Below, in pieces: positions 25,257 to 34,959 of a DNA stretch of 64,000 nt (positions are counted from its first letter, which is position 1; the number at the start of each line of letters is the position of its first letter). Made by a program: the position numbers and the translations under genes. The notes under the pieces were generated by a model. It saw only the letters and a list, made by a program, of their open reading frames with translations. It ran no database searches and had not been told where the DNA came from. This stretch comes from Sediminibacterium roseum (GTDB lineage: Bacteria; Bacteroidota; Bacteroidia; Chitinophagales; Chitinophagaceae): the NCBI RefSeq assembly GCF_009939005.1, contig NZ_JAACJS010000011.1, positions 524,096 to 588,095 of the forward strand. The letters are read 5' to 3'.

Positions 25257-25991
25257 TTAGATGGCAGGCGGTTTCTTTGATACAAGCAGATCAGCCTGAA
25301 TGTCACTTAACAAACTGACAGCTTTCATATTGCCAGTGGCAGAAAAATAATGACCTGCCTTTCTAAAAGCATCAGCCATCTCGGTATTCATCCGTGTGCT
25401 TTCTTTCCAATCAGCGTTAAGTACAGCGCTCAATGCGTCATGAAAGCTCCTTTCTGAAATCCCATATAGCCTGGCCATTTCCTCTTTGGAAAATTTATAG
25501 CCGTTCTGACCAATGAGTCCTGCCAGTTTATTGGTCACGATATGAATTAATACAATTGTAATGGAACTGTATTGGGCTTTTTTCACATCATCAAGTTCCT
25601 TTAAATAAGCACCGCTTAAAGTTTCAATTGCATTATTTAACAGCGGTACAAATTCATTCATATAAACTGGCTTATAAACCCAAAGCCACAAGCTGAAATA
25701 AACGATTACTGCTGCTATTGAAATGACGGTCAATGATTCGGTTATTTTCTGCTGCCGAAATACAAAGAAAAAACAGGCAGTTAAGCCTATACAAAAAAGA
25801 GTAAAAATGTGTACGGGTACAACACGGGTCCAGTACGCGGAAAGAAGTTTCTGTTTTGTCGATTCATAACTCCACTTCGCATAATTTTCAGACCATTTTT
25901 TATGATGCCTTTTGGCAAGCCCTTCAATGGAGGTTAAAGATGAAAATTCCGACAATGTAAAAAAATCAACTACCGATTTTAAGTTCTTCAT
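25257..25991 (-). CDS. two-TM hypothetical protein of the island
   Basis: 244 residues from the ATG at 25991 (MKNLKSVVDFFTLSEFSSLT). Two TM helices lie at about 62-82 (VPVHIFTLFCIGLTACFFF) and 90-108 (TVISIAAVIVYFSLWLWVY). The soluble C-terminal part includes a helix-turn-helix-like stretch (FSKEEMARLYGISERSFHDA) and a Ser/Ala-rich tail. Unknown family. It stands divergently to chrA with about 160 nt between them, and 104 nt before the HTH gene. It may regulate the element from the membrane, but there is no direct support. Confidence 0.55.
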   Translation of the reverse strand: MKNLKSVVDFFTLSEFSSLTSIEGLAKRHHKKWSENYAKWSYESTKQKLLSAYWTRVVPVHIFTLFCIGLTACFFFVFRQQKITESLTVISIAAVIVYFSLWLWVYKPVYMNEFVPLLNNAIETLSGAYLKELDDVKKAQYSSITIVLIHIVTNKLAGLIGQNGYKFSKEEMARLYGISERSFHDALSAVLNADWKESTRMNTEMADAFRKAGHYFSATGNMKAVSLLSDIQADLLVSKKPPAI

Positions 25992-26153
25992 AAGCAAGCT
26001 TTACCACATATAAAATTACTGCCTATTAAGAAGGGTATGTTCTGAATTAACCTGTTTTAAGAAAAATTTAGAATTTCTCTTCCGAGTGCATATTTTGTAT
26101 CTCCAATACCTTACGAAAAGAAAAACATACCTGGAATCCAATACCATAATACA

Positions 26154-27323
26154 ATGACTGAACCGGCTTATTCACTCAAACAACTGATTATATATTTTTT
26201 GCGCTTAGGTACTACCGGATTTGGTGGGCCTGTTGCGTTGGTCGGCTATATGCATAGGGACCTGGTTGAGAAAAAAAACTGGATCTCAGAAGAAGAATAC
26301 AAAGAAGGATTGGCGCTTGCCCAACTGGCACCAGGTCCATTGGCCGCACAACTATCTATTTACATTGGCTTTATTCGTTATCGTGTTCTTGGCGCAACGC
26401 TTGCAGGAATTGCTTTTGTACTTCCTTCATTTTGTATGGTGGTTGCGCTTGGAATGTTGTACCAGCAGTTTGGCGGTCTTGCATGGATGCAGGCCGTTTT
26501 TTACGGAGTGAGTGCAGCAGTGGTGGCGATTATCATTATGAGTAGTTATAAGCTGACCACAAAGTCAGTTGGCAAACTAACAGTCGCTTCCATTAAAGAA
26601 AACTGGCTTTTATGGGTATTCTATATAGTTGCTGTAGTGGTGACAATTATTACGCAATCCGAAGAAATATTATTGTTTGTTACTGCCGGATTTCTGTATA
26701 TGCTTGTCAAAGCACCGCCACAATGGATCAAAAAAAATAAAAGTTTAGGCACTATATTTCTGGGGGCCATCGGTTTTTGGCAATTCGAGTGGAACACACT
26801 CGCTAAGATCGCCTGGTTCTTTACAAAAGCGGGTGCATTTGTCTTTGGAAGCGGGCTTGCCATCGTTCCTTTTTTACATTCGGGTGTAGTTGTGGAAAAT
26901 CACTGGCTTACCGAACAACAATTTTTGGATGCGGTAGCCGTTGCCATGATCACTCCTGGTCCGGTAGTAATCACTGTCGGATTTATCGGGTACCTGGTAG
27001 CGGGATTTCCCGGAGCAACAGTTGCAGCTTTAGCCACATTCCTTCCCTGTTATCTTTTCACCATCATACCCGCTCCATATTTTAAGCAAATAGCGAAGAA
27101 TCTTTCCATCAAAGCTTTTGTGGAAGGGATCACTGCTGCTGTTATAGGAGCCCTGGTTGGGGCAGCCATCTTAATTGGAATAAGAAGCATAAGAGACATT
27201 CCGGCTTTACTGATCGCAGTTGCTGCCTTACTGGTATTGATCTACATAAAAAAACTCCCCGAACCATATCTTATATTTATTGCTGCTTTGATTGGGTTAT
27301 TGATAAAGAATCTGGCATATTGA
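26154..27323 (+). CDS. chrA: ChrA-family chromate transporter
   Basis: 389 residues, ten to twelve TM helices, with two homologous halves as in long-chain CHR proteins. The N-half motif reads GTTGFGGPVALVGYMHRDLV with LAQLAPGPLAAQLSIYIG; the C-half repeats FGSGLAIVPFLHSGVVVENH and MITPGPVVITVGFIGYLVAG. The family exports chromate, usually by proton coupling. No chrB or chrR regulator is present. The two-component genes downstream (70-nt gap) may control it. It is the first gene of the rightward cargo block. Confidence 0.93.
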   Translation: MTEPAYSLKQLIIYFLRLGTTGFGGPVALVGYMHRDLVEKKNWISEEEYKEGLALAQLAPGPLAAQLSIYIGFIRYRVLGATLAGIAFVLPSFCMVVALGMLYQQFGGLAWMQAVFYGVSAAVVAIIIMSSYKLTTKSVGKLTVASIKENWLLWVFYIVAVVVTIITQSEEILLFVTAGFLYMLVKAPPQWIKKNKSLGTIFLGAIGFWQFEWNTLAKIAWFFTKAGAFVFGSGLAIVPFLHSGVVVENHWLTEQQFLDAVAVAMITPGPVVITVGFIGYLVAGFPGATVAALATFLPCYLFTIIPAPYFKQIAKNLSIKAFVEGITAAVIGALVGAAILIGIRSIRDIPALLIAVAALLVLIYIKKLPEPYLIFIAALIGLLIKNLAY

Positions 27324-27339
27324 GATAGATCAAACCAGT

Positions 27340-27362
27340 TTTATCCTAAATTTCTCCTAAAT
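27340..27362 (+). promoter_or_regulatory. tandem response-regulator-type repeats
   Basis: TCCTAAAT occurs at 27344-27351 and again at 27355-27362, an 11-bp start-to-start spacing, which is the classic layout for OmpR-type dimers binding one face of DNA. The 12-mer TTTATCCTAAAT beginning at 27340 recurs at 29308-29319 before tolC. Confidence 0.5.
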
Positions 27363-27392
27363 GCAAACTTAGCTTAGCGTTAAATCCCTTTC

Positions 27393-28067
27393 ATGAAGCT
27401 ATTGGTCATAGAAGATGAAATAAGCTTGCGTCAAAGTATCGTTGACTACTTTACGCAATCCGGATTTCTGTGCGAACAGGCAGGTACTTTCCAGGAAGGA
27501 GTACAAAAAGCTGATGATTTTCAGTACGACTGCATTATCCTTGATATCAATTTACCCGGTGGCAATGGGTTGCAGTTACTCGATCATTTACGCAAGGATA
27601 AAAAAACAGATGGTGTTATTATCATCTCCGCACGCGATGCAGTAGAAGACCGGATCGCGGGACTTGATCTCGGCGCAGATGACTACCTGACAAAACCTTT
27701 CCACTTATCAGAACTGAATGCGAGGGTAAAGGCACTCATCCGGAGAAAATATGGTTCGGGCTCCAGTGTATTAGAAGCAGGCAGCCTGAAACTTGACCTC
27801 GCCGCAAAAACCGTTTTGGTACAAGATAGCCTGGTATCGTTTACCAAGAATGAATTTGAACTGTTACTGTTTTTAATTACCAACCAAAACCGGGTGGTAA
27901 GCCGTCAGGCAATTGCAGAACATTTATATGGTGAACAAACAGATAACCTTGCTTCTTTTGATTTCGTTTATTCGCATATCAAGAACCTAAAAAAGAAGTT
28001 GAAAGAAAAAGGCTGCGGCGATATGCTGCAGGCTGTATATGGCCTTGGCTATAAATTGGTGGTATGA
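27393..28067 (+). CDS. OmpR-type response regulator
   Basis: 224 residues. The receiver domain (1-115) has acidic residues in VIEDE, the phosphoacceptor Asp51 in CIILDINLPGG, and the Lys of YLTKPFH. The winged-helix DNA-binding domain (about 125-224) includes FTKNEFELLLFLITN, ASFDFVYSHIKNLKKKLKEK and YGLGYKLVV. It overlaps the histidine kinase start by 4 nt (ATGA). The cognate genes downstream suggest control of the RND efflux operon. Tandem binding-like repeats lie directly upstream, so autoregulation is likely. Confidence 0.93.
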   Translation: MKLLVIEDEISLRQSIVDYFTQSGFLCEQAGTFQEGVQKADDFQYDCIILDINLPGGNGLQLLDHLRKDKKTDGVIIISARDAVEDRIAGLDLGADDYLTKPFHLSELNARVKALIRRKYGSGSSVLEAGSLKLDLAAKTVLVQDSLVSFTKNEFELLLFLITNQNRVVSRQAIAEHLYGEQTDNLASFDFVYSHIKNLKKKLKEKGCGDMLQAVYGLGYKLVV

Positions 28068-29317
28068 GTAAAACACTTGAACAGAAAAATACCCGTTACC
28101 TGCTTACCTGGTTACCGCTTGTGCTGTTACTGGGTTCTGTGTTATTTTATGTGATCCTTACCGGTCATGCGCGTCATATGCAGGAAAAGCAACTGGAACT
28201 TAAACAGCAAAATATCTGGCAGGCATTCGCCACAGGTGCGCTGCCAACGCAGATCAAAGGTGAATACACTATAACAAAACTCAGCCTGCCTGTAAACGAT
28301 GTTGGCAAAATCCAGGATACTGATAGCGGTTACACGGTTTTGTCAAAGCAATATGAACTAAACGGAGATCATTACCTGCTCACAACGCTGGTCACATCAA
28401 AAGAATATTCGCATCTTTTGGTAAAAGTGTTTGCTACAGAGATTTTTGTTTTTATGTTGCTGTTATTTTCGATTGTTGTGATTAACCGAAAAACCTCAAA
28501 ACGGTTATGGCAACCTTTTTATAAAACACTACAGGCTGCATCTGATTACGATATCGCCAAAAATAATTCGTTCGCACCTCTTACGGAAACAGGGATCACG
28601 GAATTTAACCAGTTGAATAAAGAACTCACTGATCTTGCAGCAAAGAATAATAGGGCATATAGCAATCAAAAACAGTTTGTTGAGAATGCGAGTCACGAAA
28701 TACAAACCCCGCTTGCCATTATCCGTTCCAAACTCGACCTTCTGATCAATGAACCTGGGCTGACAGAAGGAACCGCTTTGTTACTGGCTGACATTACCCA
28801 GGCAAATGACAGGTTAAGCCAACTAAATAAAAGCCTGCTCCTTCTTGCAAAAATTGATAATAACCAGTTTCCAGATCAGGAAAGAATCAATATTTCTCAG
28901 CTTCTAAGCAGTATTATTTCCAATTACCAGGAACACTACGACAATTTTCCGGTGACAGACTTACTGATAGCCGATAATATTTACCTGACAGCCAATCCTG
29001 CACTCATAGAGATTCTTTTTAGTAACCTTATAAAAAATGCGGTTGTCCATAATTTTCCGGGTGGATATATCCGTGTTACATTGAACGGTAGTGAATTCAG
29101 TATTGAGAACTCCGGAATGTCCTTAACCATTGAGCCTGGCTACTTGTTTGAACGTTTTAGAAAGGGTACATCGGATATAAAAACAACCGGCTTAGGACTC
29201 GCCTTGGTAAAACAGATAGCCCAATTATATGGATTGGAGGTATTGTATACACACCAAAACGGAATACATCACATTAAGGTAACTTTCGGCACAGGTAACC
29301 TCCCAAATTTATCCTAA
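28064..29317 (+). CDS. sensor histidine kinase
   Basis: 417 residues. One TM at about 13-32 and another near 128-145 bound a periplasmic sensor segment of about 95 residues without Cys or His clusters. The H-box ENASHEIQTPLAIIRSKLDL has the phosphoryl His at 211; the N-box is LIKNAVVHNF and the G-box TTGLGLALVKQ. A clear HAMP motif is not visible. It is coupled to the response regulator by a 4-nt overlap. The stop codon lies within the TTTATCCTAAAT repeat that precedes tolC. Confidence 0.92.
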   Translation: MSKTLEQKNTRYLLTWLPLVLLLGSVLFYVILTGHARHMQEKQLELKQQNIWQAFATGALPTQIKGEYTITKLSLPVNDVGKIQDTDSGYTVLSKQYELNGDHYLLTTLVTSKEYSHLLVKVFATEIFVFMLLLFSIVVINRKTSKRLWQPFYKTLQAASDYDIAKNNSFAPLTETGITEFNQLNKELTDLAAKNNRAYSNQKQFVENASHEIQTPLAIIRSKLDLLINEPGLTEGTALLLADITQANDRLSQLNKSLLLLAKIDNNQFPDQERINISQLLSSIISNYQEHYDNFPVTDLLIADNIYLTANPALIEILFSNLIKNAVVHNFPGGYIRVTLNGSEFSIENSGMSLTIEPGYLFERFRKGTSDIKTTGLGLALVKQIAQLYGLEVLYTHQNGIHHIKVTFGTGNLPNLS

Positions 29318-29319
29318 AT
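29308..29319 (+). promoter_or_regulatory. third copy of the response-regulator-type repeat, before tolC
   Basis: TTTATCCTAAAT is identical to 27340-27351. It covers the histidine-kinase stop codon and lies 30 nt upstream of the tolC start. It has no clear tandem partner, so it may be a weak or half site. Confidence 0.35.
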
Positions 29320-29349
29320 CTCTTGTTAGGTTTGTTTCATAGCAAACTG

Positions 29350-30708
29350 ATGCACATGAGATGGATATTATTTATAGGATTTTGCTTTTTTGTACCTGCA
29401 TTAAAAGCACAGGATACTGTACGGCTGTCATTGGCCGATGTACTTTCCATAGCCGAAAACAATTACCCTAAATTAAAATCAAATCGCTACCAGTTAGAAG
29501 CATCGAAAGCGGGTATTAAACTTCAGCAGCAAACGCTTATTCCCCAACTGGATGCAGCCTACCAGGCTAACCTCGCCACGCATAATAATATTGCGGGCAT
29601 GTTTTACCCGCAATATACATTACCCATTAGCGGGCCTCCTTCAGCAAATAATGATTATGGTCCGGTTACCGGTTCTGCTGCGAGCTTATTGCTTCAATGG
29701 CAACCAGGGGTATTCGGAGAACGTACGTCCAATATCAACCTTGCCACAGCTACTTCACAAACATTGCAATCGAAAAATGAACAGGATATTTTTGCGCATA
29801 AGATAAAAGTTAGTGGCCAATATATAGACTTGGTATATGTGCAGAAATTATCAAAGCTCTATGAAGAAAATATCCGGATTTCAGAAAACCAATTGCGCCA
29901 GGTCAGAGTGCTTGCTACAACAGGCTTAAGACCAGGTGTAGATACTGCACTTATACAATCTGAGCTTTCCCGCAGCCGCATCGAGTGGTTAAAAATAAAA
30001 AATGCTTTTGCAGGAACAATAACTGCTTTGCAGGAATCACTTGCTACCGATTCTGTGATCGTTGGAAAAGACACCTTATTGTACGCTTCTGTTCCACAAC
30101 AACAGCTTACCGATACAATAGAGCACCCGCTTGTAAAAACAGCGCGGCTTAGTATTGAAGAAGCAAATACAAAACGCATAACCATCAGCAAACTGTCTGT
30201 TCCGCATCTATCGATCTGGGGTACTACCTATGCAAGAGGTTCAGGCGTAGACTATACGGGCGCTGTTAAAACCTTTGATGGATTTGCCTTAAACCGTTTT
30301 AACTATGGCCTGGGTGTGCAATTGTCAGTTCCATTATTAAAACAGGCGGAGATAAAAACAAAATTGCAGCAACAGGATTGGCTCATAAAATCAGAGCAGG
30401 AAAAACTGAACCAGGTTTCATCAGCATTGAAAGAACAAAGGAAATATGCGGATGTCAATTTCTCCAACACCCGATCCATCGCTTTAGAGACACCGCTGCA
30501 GGTGCGTGCTGCAGAATATGCGTTCATGTCAATGCAGGTACGTTATACAAACGGTCTTGTCAATTACACAGAATTATTGCAGACGCAAACGGTATTGCTG
30601 AAAGCGAAGATCGATTTAGCCAACTCGCAATCAGAATTATGGAAAGCCTTATTATATAAAGCAGCCGTTTATGGCGATATTAATTTATTTGTCAACCAGG
30701 TGAAATAG
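29350..30708 (+). CDS. TolC-family outer-membrane efflux protein
   Basis: 452 residues from the ATG at 29350 (MHMRWILFIGFCFFVPALKA), with a signal peptide ending near AQD; an ATG two codons later is equally possible. The family features are VRLSLADVLSIAENNYPKLK at the N-terminus, two long helical repeats (about 45-75, 165-240, 340-440) and a beta-barrel inserted between. The closing segment YTNGLVNYTELLQTQTVLLK is characteristic. It forms the outer duct of the RND pump next door, whose gene starts 4 nt later. Confidence 0.9.
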   Translation: MHMRWILFIGFCFFVPALKAQDTVRLSLADVLSIAENNYPKLKSNRYQLEASKAGIKLQQQTLIPQLDAAYQANLATHNNIAGMFYPQYTLPISGPPSANNDYGPVTGSAASLLLQWQPGVFGERTSNINLATATSQTLQSKNEQDIFAHKIKVSGQYIDLVYVQKLSKLYEENIRISENQLRQVRVLATTGLRPGVDTALIQSELSRSRIEWLKIKNAFAGTITALQESLATDSVIVGKDTLLYASVPQQQLTDTIEHPLVKTARLSIEEANTKRITISKLSVPHLSIWGTTYARGSGVDYTGAVKTFDGFALNRFNYGLGVQLSVPLLKQAEIKTKLQQQDWLIKSEQEKLNQVSSALKEQRKYADVNFSNTRSIALETPLQVRAAEYAFMSMQVRYTNGLVNYTELLQTQTVLLKAKIDLANSQSELWKALLYKAAVYGDINLFVNQVK

Positions 30709-30712
30709 CCAC

Positions 30713-33700
30713 ATGAAAAAACTGATCATCGCTGCACTCAGAAAACCCGTTACCGTTATGGTGATCGTAATGGGTATCGTATTTTTCTCATGGCTGGCCG
30801 TGCGAAAAATGCCGATAGATATTTTTCCAAAGTTAGGAACGCCTGTCATTTACGTGGCGCAAACTTATGGGGGCTTATCGCCACAACAGATGGAAGGGTT
30901 TCTTACTTCTTACTATGAATACCACTTTCTCTACATAACAGGCATTAAATATGTAGAGAGCAAATCTGTTCAGGGCGTATCGCTGATCAAACTGCAGTTT
31001 CATGAAGGGACAGATATGGGCGCTGCTATGGCTGAGGTAGTATCCTATGCTACCCGCGCCCGTTCTTTTATGCCACCAGGAACTTTACCACCATTCATCA
31101 TGCGTTACGATGCGGGTAGCGTACCTGTAGGACAATTGGTGTTTACGAGCAATAGTAAATCTTTAAATGAGATACAGGATCTTGCTCTCTTTAAAGTAAG
31201 GCCCATGTTTGCCGCCTTGCCGGGCGTGTCAGCACCACCGCCACTCGGGGGTAATCAGCGAACCATCATTATACGCGCGAATCCTGAAAGACTTCGCAGC
31301 TATGGCGTTACACCCGATGAGCTGGCAGCTACCATTGCGAAAGGGAATATGATCTCACCAGCCGGTAACCTGCGGGTGGGCGATCAAACACTGATCACTC
31401 CACAGAATACAGTGATCGATAATATCAAAGAGTTTGAAAGCATTCCTTTACAGGCAAAAAGCGGGACGACAGCCTATGTCCGTGACGTAGCTTCAGTAGA
31501 AAACGGTGCGGACATCACAACCGGTTATGCACTCGTCAATGGTAAACGTTCCATCTATATACCGGTAACCAAACGCGCAGATGCGTCCACCTGGGAAGTG
31601 GTACAGAACATTAAAAAGGCCTTGCCGGATATGCAGGCCGCGATTCCTGCCGACATACATGTATCTTATGAATTTGATCAATCAACTTATGTTGTCAATT
31701 CTTTAAAAAGTCTTTTGTTTGAAGGAGGATTGGGGGCCATACTTACCGGGTTGATGGTATTGCTTTTTTTAAGCGACAGGCGAAGTTCGTTGATCGTTGT
31801 GATTACCATTCCACTTGCCCTGCTATCTGCGATCGTATGTTTATACCTCGCGGGGCAAAGTATCAATATTATGACCCTTGGAGGTTTGGCGCTTGCTATT
31901 GGTATATTGGTGGATGAGGCAACAGTAACTATTGAAAATATACATCGCCATCTTGAAGATGGCAAGAAAAAACCAAGAGCCATCGCAGATGCTGCGAAAG
32001 AAATTGCTTTGCCAAAACTGCTGATACTATTAAGTATCCTTGCAGTATTTGTCCCGGCGCTTTTTATGACCGGCATACCTAAAGGGATGTTCATGCCATT
32101 ATCGCTTGCAGTGGCTTTTGCTATGATCGCTTCTTTTCTGATCTCACAAACAGTGGTGCCGATTCTTTCAAACTGGTGGTTAAAAGATGCCGGGCATTTC
32201 ACAGAAAGGAAATGGTTCACAAAACTGACTAACCGTTATACATCTTTTCAAAATAGAATAGCAGGGGCCCGTGGCGTGATTATTTCTTTGTACCTGGTTA
32301 TATGTGGTTTATTGCTCTGGAGTAATTATCATTTTTTAGGGCAGGAAATATTTCCGAAAGTAAACTCAGGACAGTTACAAGTGAGACTTCGTATGCCTGC
32401 AGGCACGCGCATTGAAAGGACAGAAGATAATACCAAAAAAGTATTGGCGCTGCTTGAAAAAGAAGTAGGCAAACAACAGGTGTCGATTACTTCTGCCTAT
32501 GTTGGATTACAACCGCCTACCTATGCCATCAACTCGATCTTTACATGGACAAGCGGGCCGCATGAAGCGATTGTGAAAATTAGATTTACTGATAACGCAG
32601 GTATCAAACTGGACGACTTAAAAGAACAATTGAGGTCCGCTGTCAAAAAAGAAATTCCTTCGATGCAGGTTTCGTTTGAACCCGCCGATCTTGTTGAACA
32701 GGTCATGAGCCAGGGAACGAACAACCCTGTCGAAGTAGTGGTGCAGGGGAAAAATCTGAAACAAAGCAAAGAGATCGGCGATAAATTAAAAAAGCAAATG
32801 GAGGCATTGCCTTACATGCGCGATATTCAATACACGCTTCCTCTTGATTATCCTTCCTTACAGATAGATTATGACCGGGTTCGTGCAGGACAATTGGGGC
32901 TGACCATTGATGAAATGAGCCGTTCCGTTTCAGCGGCTACTTCATCCAGCCGAAACATCCTGTTAAATTACTGGCTGGATAAAAATGCAGGAAATGCCTA
33001 CCAGGTTCAGGTAGAGTTACCCGAATACCAAATGAAATCACCGGAAGATTTGGAGCAGGTTCCTGTATCAGCCAGCAATCAAAATATTTTCCTGCGTGAT
33101 GTGGCTACATGGAAAAAGTTAAACACGCCGGGAGAATACGACCGCTTAAATCAACAACGCTTTATTACAATCTCTGCTAACCTGCATCAAAAAGATTTAG
33201 GTACGGCAGTTAAAGATGTTCAAACTGCGATCAGCAAATTAGATTCGTTACCACAAGGCGTGAAAGTATATGTGCGGGGGCAATCAGAGATCCTGCAGCA
33301 AACACAAAGCGAACTGGGTTCTGGGCTGCTCTTGGCCATCCTTGTTATTTTATTATTGCTGGCTGCTAATTTTCAATCGTTCCGATTATCATTTACTATC
33401 CTGTCAGTTATTCCTGCGGTGGTTGCCGGTTCATTCCTGTTATTATTTCTGGCAGGCAAAACGCTAAACATACAATCATTCATGGGCTGTATCATGGCGA
33501 TAGGTGTAGCAGTTGCCAATGCTATTCTTCTCGTAACAAAAGCTGAAACGATCCGGAAGCAGGATGGCAGCCTATCCAACATAGGTCTTCTTGCTGCACG
33601 ATCAAGATTGCGACCGATCCTAATGACAAGCTTTGCCATGATAGCCGGGATGATACCGATGGCTATCGGTTTAGGAGAAGGTGGTGAGCAAACATCGCCA

Positions 33701-33859
33701 TTGGGTATTGCCGTAATTGGTGGTCTTTTGTTTTCAACACTTACCACACTTTTTGTATTGCCGCTTGTTTACAATGCCGTCATTAATAAAAAAATATACC
33801 GTGATGTTTCACTTGACCCGGATGATACAGCCAGCAGGTTTTATGACAACCAAAAATGA
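30713..33859 (+). CDS. RND efflux permease (AcrB-like superfamily)
   Basis: 1048 residues with the normal 12-TM, two-porter-loop layout. The N-terminus is MKKLIIAALRKPVTVMVIVM. TM4 has GILVDEATVTIENIHRH: Asp401-Glu402 in place of the Asp-Asp pair of AcrB. TM10 has GVAVANAILLV, with Ala935 at the place of the AcrB relay lysine. This pattern belongs to a distinct HAE-like subgroup, not to CusA-type metal exporters. The substrate is therefore uncertain in spite of the neighbouring chrA. A 4-nt gap separates it from the adaptor. Confidence 0.9.
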   Translation: MKKLIIAALRKPVTVMVIVMGIVFFSWLAVRKMPIDIFPKLGTPVIYVAQTYGGLSPQQMEGFLTSYYEYHFLYITGIKYVESKSVQGVSLIKLQFHEGTDMGAAMAEVVSYATRARSFMPPGTLPPFIMRYDAGSVPVGQLVFTSNSKSLNEIQDLALFKVRPMFAALPGVSAPPPLGGNQRTIIIRANPERLRSYGVTPDELAATIAKGNMISPAGNLRVGDQTLITPQNTVIDNIKEFESIPLQAKSGTTAYVRDVASVENGADITTGYALVNGKRSIYIPVTKRADASTWEVVQNIKKALPDMQAAIPADIHVSYEFDQSTYVVNSLKSLLFEGGLGAILTGLMVLLFLSDRRSSLIVVITIPLALLSAIVCLYLAGQSINIMTLGGLALAIGILVDEATVTIENIHRHLEDGKKKPRAIADAAKEIALPKLLILLSILAVFVPALFMTGIPKGMFMPLSLAVAFAMIASFLISQTVVPILSNWWLKDAGHFTERKWFTKLTNRYTSFQNRIAGARGVIISLYLVICGLLLWSNYHFLGQEIFPKVNSGQLQVRLRMPAGTRIERTEDNTKKVLALLEKEVGKQQVSITSAYVGLQPPTYAINSIFTWTSGPHEAIVKIRFTDNAGIKLDDLKEQLRSAVKKEIPSMQVSFEPADLVEQVMSQGTNNPVEVVVQGKNLKQSKEIGDKLKKQMEALPYMRDIQYTLPLDYPSLQIDYDRVRAGQLGLTIDEMSRSVSAATSSSRNILLNYWLDKNAGNAYQVQVELPEYQMKSPEDLEQVPVSASNQNIFLRDVATWKKLNTPGEYDRLNQQRFITISANLHQKDLGTAVKDVQTAISKLDSLPQGVKVYVRGQSEILQQTQSELGSGLLLAILVILLLLAANFQSFRLSFTILSVIPAVVAGSFLLLFLAGKTLNIQSFMGCIMAIGVAVANAILLVTKAETIRKQDGSLSNIGLLAARSRLRPILMTSFAMIAGMIPMAIGLGEGGEQTSPLGIAVIGGLLFSTLTTLFVLPLVYNAVINKKIYRDVSLDPDDTASRFYDNQK

Positions 33860-33863
33860 CAAC

Positions 33864-34952
33864 ATGAAAGAGATAAAAAATATCATAGCATTATTAGTAG
33901 TTGCCGCTACCATTAGCTGTAACCAGAACAACAAGCCAAAAGAACCCGTTAAGCCAACTATTGATTCAACGGTTGTCTTTCTATTACAAAGCGGCTCGCT
34001 CGATAAAACTGTTTCGCTTCCCGGCGAGTTGCTTGCACAGGAAAAAGTACAGGTCTTCGGTAAAGTAAGCGGCTACATAAAAAAGATCTATGTCGATATC
34101 GGCTCACAGGTAAAACAAGGACAGGTAATTGCAATACTTGAGGCTCCTGAATTGCAGTCAAGGATCGCGGAAAGCAAACAAAAACTGGAATCAGCAAAAG
34201 CGAGACTTATTACCAGCAATGATCTGTATAAAAGACTATTGGAAGCATCGAAAACCGATGGCGTGATTGCACCAGCAGATCTTGAGAAAGCAAAGAACCA
34301 GGTAAGTTCAGATGAGGCATTGATACGAGCTGCGCAGTCGGGAGTAAACGCTGAAGGAGAAACAGCTGGCTATCTTACTTTAAAATCACCATTCAGCGGG
34401 ACTGTCATTAAAAGAAATGTGGATGCGGGCGCTTATGTGGGTAAGCCCGGCGAAACGCCTTTATTTGAAATTGAAGATAACGCAACGTTACGCCTGCACA
34501 TTGCAATACCGGAGGCATTGACAGGTACAAAAGTCAAAGAAGGAAAAGTACAGTTCACGCTGAAAGCCATTCCCGGAAAAAAATTCGAGGGGAACCTGTC
34601 ACGCAAATCCGGGAGCCTTGATCCGAATTCAAGAAGCGAAGTATGGGAGTTTGCAGTTAACAATAGCGATCATTTGCTAAAGTCAGGCATGTTCGCAGAT
34701 TGCAAATTAAATATCCTGCGTGAAGGCAAATCATTTTTTGTACCTTATTCAGCAGTTGTAACAACACTTGAAAAGAAGTTCGTGATCAGGTCTGAAAATA
34801 ATATTTCCAAATGGGTGGATGTAAGTCAGGGAGTCGGCCTGCCGGATAAAACAGAAATATTTGGGAACCTGAAAGAAGGTGACACACTGGTACTAAAAGC
34901 AAACGAAGAATTAAAAGCAGACACAAAGCTGGTTATTAAGATATCAAAATAA
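33864..34952 (+). CDS. RND periplasmic adaptor (membrane fusion protein)
   Basis: 362 residues from the ATG at 33864 (MKEIKNIIALLVVAATISCN), a lipoprotein signal with the lipobox Cys in TISC; the frame reads farther upstream but would then lie inside the permease gene. Domain order: barrel-sandwich hybrid (VQVFGKVSGYIKKIYVDIGS and SPFSGTVIKRNVDAGAYVG), coiled-coil hairpin (about 105-150), beta-barrel (IAIPEALTGTKVKEGKVQ) and membrane-proximal part (VVTTLEKKFVIR). It links the permease to the TolC duct. Confidence 0.9.
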   Translation: MKEIKNIIALLVVAATISCNQNNKPKEPVKPTIDSTVVFLLQSGSLDKTVSLPGELLAQEKVQVFGKVSGYIKKIYVDIGSQVKQGQVIAILEAPELQSRIAESKQKLESAKARLITSNDLYKRLLEASKTDGVIAPADLEKAKNQVSSDEALIRAAQSGVNAEGETAGYLTLKSPFSGTVIKRNVDAGAYVGKPGETPLFEIEDNATLRLHIAIPEALTGTKVKEGKVQFTLKAIPGKKFEGNLSRKSGSLDPNSRSEVWEFAVNNSDHLLKSGMFADCKLNILREGKSFFVPYSAVVTTLEKKFVIRSENNISKWVDVSQGVGLPDKTEIFGNLKEGDTLVLKANEELKADTKLVIKISK

Positions 34953-34959
34953 GTCGTAG

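Noticed and set aside
31861..31930. RND permease as a CusA-type heavy-metal exporter
   Set aside because: TM4 and TM10 residues differ from the CusA pattern; the nearby chrA alone does not prove metal export.
33717..33863. Adaptor protein starting far upstream inside the permease gene
   Set aside because: The lipoprotein signal begins at 33864, 4 nt after the permease stop.
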